From CAWUEX02 sp963921305 (lineage in GTDB: Bacteria; Pseudomonadota; Alphaproteobacteria; Rhodospirillales; Rhodospirillaceae), in contig CAWUEX030000002.1 in assembly GCA_963921305.4 (NCBI GenBank), positions 2,604,001 through 2,668,000 of the forward strand: a stretch of DNA of 64,000 nt, given 5' to 3'. Shown here piece after piece: positions 1-8,588 of the stretch (position 1 is its first letter; the number at the start of each line of letters is the position of its first letter). The notes under the pieces are model-generated. The model ran no database searches, had not been told where the DNA came from, and saw only the letters and a program-made list of their open reading frames with translations. The translations under genes were made by a program, and so were the position numbers.

Positions 1-836
1 GGGTGCAGGGCGTATTGGCCGGCAACCTGCACATTGGCTTGCAGCTGGGGCCGGACGAAATATTTCCCGTGGAAGCAGCCGGACATCAGATGATCATAGG
101 CATGGATCCCAGTATGCAGGTGCTGGCACTGATCACGGTGAAGGAGTCGCCGCTGCAAGACCTGCGCGTGCGCCAGGCGCTCAACTACGCCGTCAATCGT
201 GAGGTCATCGCGCAGGGTTTGCTCGGCGGTCATATTGAAATGGCAACACAGACCGCGCCGAAGCTCGCCTTCGGCCACGCGCCCGATCTTGAGGTCTGGC
301 CTTACGATCCAGACCGGGCGAGGGTGTTGTTAGCGGAAGCGGGTTACCCGGATGGGTTTGCCTTCACCGCCGAGATTCTGTTGCAGTCGGCATCCTTCTC
401 GCCGCAGGTCTATCAGCAGGTCGCTGCCGATCTCGCGCGGGTTGGTGTCGATCTCACCATTCGCCGCATTCCCGCGTCTCAATATGCGCGTGGGGTGTAT
501 CAGGGGGAGTGGGGTGGAACCGCGGTCGGCATTGATTACGGCGTCAATCCGACGCTCGACTCTTTGACGCCCCTGGTACGTCACTCGTGTTTGTGGATCG
601 AGCCCTGGTTCTGTGAGCCGTCCATCCTGCCGTTGATCGAACAGGCCCAGGCGGCGTTTGACCTGGAAGAGCGCCGCCTGCTCACGCAAGACGTGATGAG
701 GGCGCAACGGGCGCTGGCACCCGCCATTCTGCTCTACGAAACCGCCCGCTTCGATGCCGTCAACAAAGACCTGCAGGGCTACTCCATCGAAGTCGGGCAC
801 ATCGGCTACGACAAGATGTATTTCGCCGAAAACTAA
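1..836 (+). CDS. ABC transporter substrate-binding protein, peptide type (5' partial)
   Basis: This is the C-terminal part of a periplasmic binding protein of the SBP_bac_5 (oligopeptide/nickel) family. It would capture a peptide or similar solute for an ABC importer; the permease and ATPase genes are not in view. The phrase VRQALNYAVNREVI and the later DPDRARVLLAEAGYPDGF are the usual family signature in the second lobe. The frame is open to the left edge, so the signal peptide and first lobe lie outside; the first full codon is at 3. The remaining 277 residues are about half the normal length. The flavoprotein gene follows after 119 bases on the same strand. The substrate cannot be read from sequence. 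Confidence 0.85.
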   Translation, partial: VQGVLAGNLHIGLQLGPDEIFPVEAAGHQMIIGMDPSMQVLALITVKESPLQDLRVRQALNYAVNREVIAQGLLGGHIEMATQTAPKLAFGHAPDLEVWPYDPDRARVLLAEAGYPDGFAFTAEILLQSASFSPQVYQQVAADLARVGVDLTIRRIPASQYARGVYQGEWGGTAVGIDYGVNPTLDSLTPLVRHSCLWIEPWFCEPSILPLIEQAQAAFDLEERRLLTQDVMRAQRALAPAILLYETARFDAVNKDLQGYSIEVGHIGYDKMYFAEN

Positions 837-955
837 GGAAATCGAGCCTGGAATCAGTCATTCTGTGCGCAGCTCGATGAATTGGGATGCGCCTGATTTT
901 CCAGCGGCTATGGTCTCGCCCCACACGAACGCAACGCCCGACGAAGGTGCTCCGC

Positions 956-2349
956 ATGGCCATACTCTCTCCCAGTGAAGCCGATCTCGCCGGCGAAATT
1001 GATGTCTTGGTCATCGGCGCTGGCGGCTGCGGTTTGACTGCCGCCCTGTCCGCCCACGAGCATGGCGCGGAGGTGCTGGTGCTGGAGCGGGATTCGTCCG
1101 CGTTGGGCACCACCGCCATGTCGACCGGCTTGATTCCGGGTGCGGGCAGCCGCTTCCAAAAAGAGGCGGGGATTGAGGATTCGCCCGAGCAATTTGCCAA
1201 AGACATTCTCGCCAAGACCAAAAACGAAACCGACGCAGACATGGCGGCTTACCTTGCGGATGAGTCCGCGCCGACCATCGAGTGGCTGGTCGATCACTGC
1301 AACGTGCCGTTGTCGCTGGTCACGTCGTTCGATTACCCGGGCCACACCTACCGGCGCATGCACGGCTCGCCCAACCGTACCGGATCGGAGCTGATGGGCG
1401 CGCTGCACGACGCCATGGCGCGCAATGATCTGGATGTTGTTCTTGAAGCGCCGGTAACGGACCTGTTCGCCGATGACTCTGGGCGCGTTCAGGGTGTGCG
1501 CATCACCCGGCCGGACGGTACGATCGAAGACCTGGGGTGTAAGGCGCTTGTACTTGCCTGCTGCGGCTTCGCCGGCAGCCGCGAGATGCTGGAGGAATAC
1601 ATTCCCGAGATCGTCGAGGCCGAGTTCTTTGGCCACCCGGGCAACAAGGGCGATGCCATCCGCTGGGGGACCGACCTCGGCGCTGCCATTGGCGACATTC
1701 ACTCTTACCAAGGTCATGGCGGCCTTGCTTATGGCCAGGGCGTGCCGATCCTGTGGGCACACATCATGGAAGGCGGTTTTCAGGTTAATGCGGAAGGCAA
1801 ACGCTTTTCCAACGAAGCAAAAGGCTATTTCGGAGCAGGCGGTGGAGATCGTCGCCCAGCCCGGTCATTTCGCCTGGAGCATTTATGACGAACGCTGTCA
1901 CGAGATCATGAAAGAGTTCGATGACTACCATGATGCGCTGAAGGCTGGCTGCATCCGCGAGGCCGGCACACTGGACGATCTGGTGACCATCACCAAACTT
2001 CCCGCTGCGCTGAAGGATACTGTCGTCCAGGTCGCGGCGATGACGCGCGGTGAAAAAGAAGACTCCTTCGGGCGTGACTTCACCGGCCATCCCGAACTGA
2101 AAGCGCCGTACTATGCGGTCAAGGTCAGCGCGGCACTGTTTCACACTCAGGGCGGGTTGATCGTGGGACCAGAACGCCCAGGTGAAGCGCAGGGACGGGT
2201 CGTTGTTGCCCAACCTGTTCGCTGGTGGCGGCGCGGCGCGCGGCATTTCCGGGCCGGGCGCGGATGGGTATATGGCCGGGAACGGGCTTCTCACTGCAAC
2301 CGCTTTTGGCCGCCTGGCCGGGCGTGCAGCGGCGAAGCTGGTGCGCTAA
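956..2349 (+). pseudogene. FAD-dependent oxidoreductase (FAD_binding_2 family), two frameshifts
   Basis: A flavoprotein of the fumarate reductase/3-ketosteroid dehydrogenase superfamily. The ATG at 956 follows a GAAGG site and gives a dinucleotide-binding motif, VIGAGGCGLTAAL, near residues 17-29. The frame breaks twice. One extra T in the TTT at 1828-1830 moves the reading to another frame, where SEQAVEIVAQPG continues. One extra G in the GGG at 2165-2167 moves it again, after which the C-terminal FAD motif (LFAGGGAARGISGPGADGY) appears and the gene ends at 2349. Corrected, the protein would be about 463 residues, normal for the family, with no internal stop. It is either a very recent pseudogene or a sequencing artefact. 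An MFS gene follows 39 bases later, so it may act on a substrate imported by that transporter. Confidence 0.8.
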
Positions 2350-2388
2350 GGTCGCACAGCGCCGGATTGGTTCAGGGGGAAAGCGCAT

Positions 2389-3625
2389 ATGTCTTCGGTT
2401 TCGGAATTTCGCGACGGCTGGAAGCCGTTGATCGGCTCCATGATCGGAGTCTTGCGGATCGGGTCTCACCGGCATCGTTTTTTATACCCATGGGCGTGTT
2501 CGTCATACCGTTGACCGAGGAATTCGGCTGGAGCCGGGGCGCAACCCAGTTCGCCTTTTCCTTCGTGATGATCAGTGCCGCGCTGACCGGACCCATCGTC
2601 GGATCGTTGACGGACCAAATACGGCGCCCGCGCGATTGCTCTCACAGGTGTCCTCGCGCTGACCCTCACCTTTGCCGCGTTGTCATTCACCTCGGGTAAT
2701 TTATGGACCTACTACAGTCTGTGGATCGTCATGTCGGTCGCGGCGGCGGGAACATTCCCCGTCACCTGGACGCGGCCGTGACCACGTGGTTTGACTCCAA
2801 CCGTGGCCTTGCCCTCGGCATCACCATGATGGGCACTGGGCTGGTTGCCGCGTCAGGGCCGCTCTATGCCGCGTGGCTGATCGAGAATTTCGGATGGCGT
2901 GATGGCTACCGTGCCATCGGTGCGACCCTTTTGGTCTTTTCCTTCCCGATTGCCTATCTGTTTTTCCGGGAAAAGCCGGTTACTGTTGAAGCCGGACCGG
3001 CGCCGGCCGCTCGTCTCGGTGTGTCCTTTCGCGATGCCTTATCGGACTACCGCTTCTGGGCAATGGGCATTGGCCTGCTGTTCGTCTGTTATGGCGTGGC
3101 CGGTTTGATTTCCACCTCGTGCCCTTGCTCACCGACCGGGGCTATACGGCGACCGACGCCGCTGGCTTTGCCGGGTTTGTCGGCTTGATGGTCATCGTCG
3201 GGCGAGTCGTTGTTGGCTATTTGGTGGATCGCATTTGGGCGCCGATTATTGCCTGTATTTTTCTCATACTGCCTGCGGTGTCTTGCTTGCTGTTGGCGCA
3301 GGACAATCTGACCCCGGCGATGATTTACACGTCGGCGCTGTTGATCGGATTGGCAGCTGGGGCTGAACTTGATCTCATCGCCTTTCTCACCAGCCGCTAC
3401 TTCGGTCTCAAAAATTACGGCCAAATCTACGGCGGACAGTTTGTCTTCTTCGCGGTAGGGTCTGGTGCCGCACCGGCGATTTTCGGCTGGTCGCAAGACG
3501 TGACCGGTAGCTACGCGTTGATTTTGTACTCAACGGCGGCGCTGTTCGTGATCGGCGCGCTTCTGATGCTTGTGCTTGGAAAGTACCCTGAGTTCAATGC
3601 GTCTCAGGAGCCCACGCAGGCTTAG
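2389..3625 (+). pseudogene. MFS transporter (OFA-like), five frameshifts
   Basis: A twelve-helix major facilitator, probably for an organic acid or anion. The ATG at 2389 has a CAGGGGGA site in front. Protein similarity is continuous only if five one-base changes are undone: an extra T at 2452-2453, an extra C at 2487-2489, an extra A at 2617-2619, a missing G at 2774-2775 and a missing T at 3109-3111. The repaired protein is about 411 residues and contains GSGLTGIVFYTMGVFVIP, TEEFGWSRG, WFDSNRGLALGI and FHLVPLLTDRGYTATDA, all typical of the family. No nonsense codon remains after repair. It lies behind the flavoprotein and is probably co-transcribed with it. Its stop overlaps the stop of the facing small gene in the four bases TTAG. 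Confidence 0.8.
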
Positions 3626-3828
3626 GCCGCAGCGGGCTGAGCGGTGCGCGGGCCGAAGATCAGCTTGTACACGTAGGACAAGGCCAGCCATACGGGGAGG
3701 GCGATCAGGAACGCGGCAATGATGCCGACTGAGTTAAAGATGATCGCTGTGATGATGACGCCCAAGATGAGATACACGAAATCAACCAACAGCCGGCCGA
3801 TGCCTTTGATCAGTTTCCAAACCCACAT
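3622..3828 (-). CDS. Small two-helix membrane protein
   Basis: A 68-residue hypothetical protein starting at the ATG at 3828, just behind an AGAGG ribosome site; the upstream in-frame extension to 3945 has no such signal. It opens with MWVWKLIKGIGRLLVDF, followed by two hydrophobic stretches (about 14-34 and 36-56) separated by a short turn, and ends in a basic, Ala-rich tail. It looks like an inner-membrane hairpin. I do not recognise the family and assign no function. It is transcribed toward the MFS gene. Confidence 0.6.
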   Translation of the reverse strand: MWVWKLIKGIGRLLVDFVYLILGVIITAIIFNSVGIIAAFLIALPVWLALSYVYKLIFGPRTAQPAAA

Positions 3829-4035
3829 GGCGCCCTCTTTGCGGAAGTGTCTGCAACGGATAGAGGGCATATCCTTAGTGAATTCCAAGCGCAATTCCAA
3901 GAGCCGTAAGGGATCAACGAGGACGAAATGCTCGGAATCGTGCACTCTTCGGTCAGTGACTGAAGGCCCCCATAACTTTGCCGTTGCGCCTGTGGGCGGC
4001 TAATCTACCCAAAACGTAAACCCTGGAGACCAGCG

Positions 4036-4956
4036 ATGATTCGCTTTCTGACGGCCCTGATGCTTTTCGCCCTCGTTCCATTCGGCGCGGCCCTCGCCCA
4101 AACCGAGTCCGAGATCAAGTTCCAAATGATTGAGGGCTACGGCGGCGTGCCTCTGAACGTCATGACCACGGGCGATCCGGCTAATCCCCCGATCCTGTTC
4201 ATTCACGGTATGGCCCAGGCGGCCAACGTGTTTCGGCCGCAGTTCGAGTCCGATCTGGCAGATGATTTTTACCTCGTGGCCTTCGACATGCGCGGTCATG
4301 GATTGTCGGGCAAGCCGTGGCAGCCGGAGATGCTACAACCGTCCCAGCCCTGGGCCGGAGACGTCGCTGCGGTGATGGCGGTCGCCGGGCTTGAAAAGCC
4401 GGTCATCGTCGGCTGGTCCTATGGCGGGTTTGTCGTTTCCGACTACATTCGCCACTACGGCATGGACAATGTGTCCGGGGTCAATCTGGTGGGGTCGCTC
4501 GGTGGATTGGTGCCGCGCTCACCGTTTCCAGAGACACCAGCGGTGAAAAAGATGATGGAGAACTCGGCGCGCAACCGGTCGATGAATTTATTCGACAACG
4601 TCATTGCAGCGCAGACGACGGCAGCCGGTTTCTATACCGACACCATGACTCAGATGGACAAGGATGCTCAGGTGGCGATGGGAATCATGATTCCCTCCTA
4701 CGTACGCCGCGCGTTTATGGGGCGCGATCTCGACAACACGGACATTGTCGAGCAGATCACTGTATCGGTTCTGCTGACGCGCGGCTCGGAAGACCTGGTG
4801 ATGCCCGCCAACGACACGGAAGTGGCGATGGACCGGTTGCCGGACCCAGAGTTCTCCCTTTATGAGGACACCGGGCACCTGCCGTTCTTCCAACATCCCG
4901 AGCGCTACAACGCGGAACTCAGGACGTTCGCCGAACGCGTGCTCGACATCGACTGA
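4036..4956 (+). CDS. Exported alpha/beta hydrolase
   Basis: A 306-residue alpha/beta-hydrolase-fold enzyme with a Sec signal peptide (MIRFLTALMLFALVPFGAALA, cut near residue 21), so it should act in the periplasm or outside. The triad is visible: Ser128 in GWSYGG, Asp253 in RGSEDLVMP and His281 in DTGHLPFF. The oxyanion region FIHGM and the DMRGHGLSG strand are also typical. An esterase, lipase or lactonase activity is likely, but the substrate is unknown. A GGAG site precedes the ATG. The next gene begins one base after its stop, so the two are almost certainly translated from one message. Confidence 0.85.
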   Translation: MIRFLTALMLFALVPFGAALAQTESEIKFQMIEGYGGVPLNVMTTGDPANPPILFIHGMAQAANVFRPQFESDLADDFYLVAFDMRGHGLSGKPWQPEMLQPSQPWAGDVAAVMAVAGLEKPVIVGWSYGGFVVSDYIRHYGMDNVSGVNLVGSLGGLVPRSPFPETPAVKKMMENSARNRSMNLFDNVIAAQTTAAGFYTDTMTQMDKDAQVAMGIMIPSYVRRAFMGRDLDNTDIVEQITVSVLLTRGSEDLVMPANDTEVAMDRLPDPEFSLYEDTGHLPFFQHPERYNAELRTFAERVLDID

Positions 4957-4957
4957 T

Positions 4958-7030
4958 ATGACGGCGTCGCTCGCCGATTGCGCCGCCCTCTACAACGCTG
5001 GCCGCTTCGCCGAGGCGCGTGACGCAGCTGAACAGGTCCTCGCCGGCGATCCGCAAAACTTTAAAGCGCGCAGCTTGTGGGCTGGCGCCACCGCCGAACT
5101 TGGCCAAGTCGAAGAGGCGGTAGACGCAATCAAATCTGCGGTGGACGCAGGTGCGGACCATCCCCTGGTGCGGAATATGGCGGGGCGCGTTTACCTCGCT
5201 GCAGGAGACGCTGCTGAGGCTGTTGAGCATCTTCAACGCGCCGCAGAAGTGTCGCCGGACGACGCGAGTGTGCGGCTGGCCTTGGCGGCGGCATTGATCC
5301 AGCTGGATCGTTTCCGCGACGCGCTGCAGGAATATGAATGGGTCGCAGCCAATGCGGGACCTTCCTGTGTGCTGGAGAGGTCGACGCTGCACTGGCATCT
5401 CGGCGCGTTCGCTGCCGCTGCGGACATTCTATCGTCCCATTTGGCTGTTCAGCCAGATGACGCCCCGGCCCTTAACCAGCTTGCCTTGGTGCGCAAGTCG
5501 CAAGGAGATTATGCCGCGGGTCTCGATCTCTTCAGCCGTGCCGTTGAGGCCGACCCAAGTTTTGAAGCCGCCGCACTCAATCTTGCCGTGACCCTGCAGC
5601 AAAGCGGCCGTCCCGAAGACGGACTTGCCGCGCTGGACCACGGTCGGACGAACCTGCCCGCAGCCAAATATGAACTCCTGCGTGCGCTTATGTTGCCGGT
5701 GATCTTAGAGTCCGAGGATGAAATCCTGAGGTGGCGGACACACTTCGCCGAGGGACTCGACCGGACCGCACACTGCGGAGCTCACCTGCGTGACCCACTG
5801 AAAGAGGTGGCTCTGCATCACTTTCACCTGGCGTATCAGGACCTCGATGACCGGGACCTGCAGCGTAAGGCGGCGGAAACCTATCTGGCCGTATGTCCCT
5901 CTCTTAAATTTGCGGCAACTCAGCTTGCTCCGCCGCCGACAAATCGCCCGATCCGGGTCGCGTTCGTGTCCACAAATCTGCGCAACCATACCATCGGCTG
6001 GCTCAATGCCGGATTTATCGAGCATCTCGACAGGTCCAAATTCGATGTCACGTTGGTGTCGCCGGATTTCCCCGATGATGAAGTGTACGGGCGCATCGCC
6101 GCAGCGGCGGATCGTGTTATCACCATTTCCCGCGACCTGACGCGCGCGCGCGCACTCATCGCCGATGCGCAGTTTGATGTCATTTACTATCCCGACATCG
6201 GCATGGACGCGTTGACCTATTACCTCGCATTCGCGCGGCTTGCCCCGGTGCAGGCCGTGGGGTGGGGGCACCCGGTGACCACGGGAATTCCCAATATCGA
6301 CTACTTTGTGTCTTGTGACTTGATGGAGCCCGACAAGGCCCCGGAGCACTACACCGAAGAGCTCGTTTGTCTCCCCGATGTAGGTGGTTGCTACGAACGG
6401 CCCAACGACCCGGACGGCGTCTTCGACCGGGCCGCGCATGGTCTGTCAGAGGGCGTGCCGCTGCTCACCTGTCCGCAGAGTTGCTTTAAGTTCCACCCAC
6501 AGTTCGATCCGCTGCTGCGCGACATTCTCGACCGGGTTCCCGATGCCCACCTTGCGCTTCTCACCAGCGTTCCAGCCTCCAACAGCGCTTTGCTGCGCAC
6601 GCGGCTTGAGACCACGTTGGGAGATGCTGCGTCGCGGGTCCATTTCATTGGGCCGTTGTCTCACGGCAATTATTTGCGGCTGGTGCGCGACGCCGATGTG
6701 GTGCTCGATATTCCGCACTGGTCTGGTGGGCGCAGCGGCTATGAGGCGCTGGCGATGGGCGCGGCCGTGGTTCATTTGCCGGGAGAGTTCATGCGCGGCC
6801 GGCACACATTGGCCTTCTACAAAACCATCGGCGTTGAAGACTGTGTTGCCGCGGATGAAAACGCCTACGTCGGCCTTGCAGTCCGCTTGCTCACCGATGA
6901 GGCGTTTCGCGTGGACATGCGTAAGAAAATCGCTGCTCACGCTGGCCCGCTGTTTAACCGCATGCAGCCTGTGCACGCGCTCGAAGATTTTTTTGCAGAG
7001 GCGGTTGAGAGGGCTGCTGCTAAACCTTGA
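4958..7030 (+). CDS. TPR-containing O-GlcNAc transferase/SPINDLY-type glycosyltransferase
   Basis: A 690-residue protein with N-terminal tetratricopeptide repeats (about residues 1-270) and a C-terminal glycosyltransferase family 41 domain (about 330-690). Catalytic-domain landmarks are VAFVSTNLRNHTIGW, GHPVTTGIPNIDYFVSCD near 437, CFKFHPQFDPLLRDIL, and IPHWSGGRSGYEALAMG near 585 for sugar-nucleotide binding. No signal peptide or membrane segment is seen, so it should be cytoplasmic, with the repeats choosing the protein acceptor. Bacterial members modify proteins such as flagellins or adhesins; the acceptor here is unknown. The ATG at 4958 is chosen because it follows the hydrolase stop by one base. 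Its 3' end overlaps the facing MATE gene by 11 bases. Confidence 0.85.
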   Translation: MTASLADCAALYNAGRFAEARDAAEQVLAGDPQNFKARSLWAGATAELGQVEEAVDAIKSAVDAGADHPLVRNMAGRVYLAAGDAAEAVEHLQRAAEVSPDDASVRLALAAALIQLDRFRDALQEYEWVAANAGPSCVLERSTLHWHLGAFAAAADILSSHLAVQPDDAPALNQLALVRKSQGDYAAGLDLFSRAVEADPSFEAAALNLAVTLQQSGRPEDGLAALDHGRTNLPAAKYELLRALMLPVILESEDEILRWRTHFAEGLDRTAHCGAHLRDPLKEVALHHFHLAYQDLDDRDLQRKAAETYLAVCPSLKFAATQLAPPPTNRPIRVAFVSTNLRNHTIGWLNAGFIEHLDRSKFDVTLVSPDFPDDEVYGRIAAAADRVITISRDLTRARALIADAQFDVIYYPDIGMDALTYYLAFARLAPVQAVGWGHPVTTGIPNIDYFVSCDLMEPDKAPEHYTEELVCLPDVGGCYERPNDPDGVFDRAAHGLSEGVPLLTCPQSCFKFHPQFDPLLRDILDRVPDAHLALLTSVPASNSALLRTRLETTLGDAASRVHFIGPLSHGNYLRLVRDADVVLDIPHWSGGRSGYEALAMGAAVVHLPGEFMRGRHTLAFYKTIGVEDCVAADENAYVGLAVRLLTDEAFRVDMRKKIAAHAGPLFNRMQPVHALEDFFAEAVERAAAKP

Positions 7031-8366
7031 TGTGCTGCCAATTGCCGAACTGCCAGACCCCGGCGAAAATCAATGTGGTCAGGAAACGGTATGTGATGAA
7101 CCAGGCCCACACGCCCATCAGACCCCACCCCATCACCGGACCTACGACATAAGCCAGCGGCAGAAACAAAATCCACTGCAAACCAATGGAAAGCTTCGCC
7201 ACCATTTTCGCTGCGCCCGCCCCCTGCAACCCATTCAGCAGGATCATCGACACGGCTTCGAACCAGATCGTTAGACCGACAAGCATGAGTGGGCCGTGGG
7301 CCAAGGCGATCACTTCGCCATCCGTAAGAAAGATGGCCAGAATGGGGTCTGGGAACAGCACCATGGGCAGGCCAAGCACGCCCATCACCACCACGCCGAT
7401 CTTGACCACATCCCAGCCCCACGCCTTGGCGTCGTCGGGATCGCCCCGGCCCAGCGCCTGACCCACCAACGAGGCGCAGGCGATGCCCAGTCCAAGGCCG
7501 GGCAGGAACGCGGTTTGCGACACATTTATCAACACGTTTGCGGCTGCCAGCTCAGCCGAGCCGATCTTACCGATGATCACGAATAAAGCAGTGAATCCGG
7601 CGGCAAAGAAGAACTGCTGGATCGATGCCGGGATTGAAATCTTGAGAATGTTCAGCAGGGTCTCTCGGCGCGGCAGCCGGTCGAGAAAGCCGCGGTCCCG
7701 CGCCAGGTGCCAGGCTTGGACGGCATACAAAGCCGTACCGATGAAAATCGAAATGGTGGTGGCGATGCCCGCGCCCTCAGCGCCCATGGCCGGCGCGCCG
7801 AGATTGCCGAATATCAGCACCCAGTTCAGAAAGATGTTGGAGATGTGCATGATCACCAACGTACGCATGTAGACCCACGACATGCTGATGCCGTTCCAAA
7901 AGCCCCGGAACGAATAGTTCATGGCAATGGCGATCGTGCCCAGAATGCGCGCCTGCAAGTAGGGTACGCCGTCGTCCACCACGGCAGGGTCATCCACCAG
8001 CAGGGGAAAGCCGTAGGGCGCGACAACATACAGCAGCACGGTCAGTGGCAGGCCCATCGCCAGGGCGAGGAACAGGCCGCCGTTGAGTGGGACCGCCGTT
8101 TCATTTTCCCTACCTTCACCCTTGCGCCGAGACGCGATGGCTTGAACGCCCGTTCCCAGACCAAGCACGATGGCGATGGCCATGAAGTTGGTGAAGCTGG
8201 CAATCCCCACAGCGGCGAGGGCCGATGGCCCCACGCGCCCGACCATTGCGGTGTCGACCAGGTTAAGGATGTTTTGTGAGACCATGCCGCCGACAATCGG
8301 CAGGGCCAGGGTCAAGATGGTTTTCAGCCGCCCGGTCGGCAGAGGGGGTTGGGCGGCTTCGGTCAT
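7020..8366 (-). CDS. MATE family efflux transporter
   Basis: A 448-residue inner-membrane protein with about twelve hydrophobic helices in two related halves, as in multidrug and toxic compound extrusion proteins that use a Na+ or H+ gradient. Typical family segments are ALPIVGGMVSQNILNLVDTAMVGRVG at the start of half one and PASIQQFFFAAGFTALFVIIGKIG at the start of half two. Length is normal. The substrate cannot be inferred. It converges with the glycosyltransferase gene (11-base tail overlap) and is divergent from the tannase-type gene, sharing a 222-base intergenic region. Confidence 0.9.
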   Translation of the reverse strand: MTEAAQPPLPTGRLKTILTLALPIVGGMVSQNILNLVDTAMVGRVGPSALAAVGIASFTNFMAIAIVLGLGTGVQAIASRRKGEGRENETAVPLNGGLFLALAMGLPLTVLLYVVAPYGFPLLVDDPAVVDDGVPYLQARILGTIAIAMNYSFRGFWNGISMSWVYMRTLVIMHISNIFLNWVLIFGNLGAPAMGAEGAGIATTISIFIGTALYAVQAWHLARDRGFLDRLPRRETLLNILKISIPASIQQFFFAAGFTALFVIIGKIGSAELAAANVLINVSQTAFLPGLGLGIACASLVGQALGRGDPDDAKAWGWDVVKIGVVVMGVLGLPMVLFPDPILAIFLTDGEVIALAHGPLMLVGLTIWFEAVSMILLNGLQGAGAAKMVAKLSIGLQWILFLPLAYVVGPVMGWGLMGVWAWFITYRFLTTLIFAGVWQFGNWQHIKV

Positions 8367-8475
8367 AGGGAATCCAGATAAGCGTGAGAAACAGGTCTCA
8401 GCACTCTACGACAGAAACAGCGGCTTGCATCTGACAAAGTCGTGACGGCGGACAGATCTTATGGTCGTCCACATA

Positions 8476-8505
8476 CATGGGTGCTCACGGGCGCTCATGG
8501 GCGCT
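8476..8505. repeat. Three tandem 10-bp repeats upstream of the tannase gene
   Basis: Three head-to-tail copies of CAYGGGYGCT occur at 8476-8485, 8486-8495 and 8496-8505. The period equals one turn of the helix, so a bound protein would sit on one face. The block lies about 85 bases before the start of the esterase gene and about 110 bases before the divergent MATE gene. A regulatory role is an inference. Confidence 0.45.
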
Positions 8506-8588
8506 GATCTGGAAATCGCGAGTCGAACCATTGACCCCGCCAGGGGAGTCCGGACTACCATTGTGGATAAGAACAGGGAGGCCCCCGC

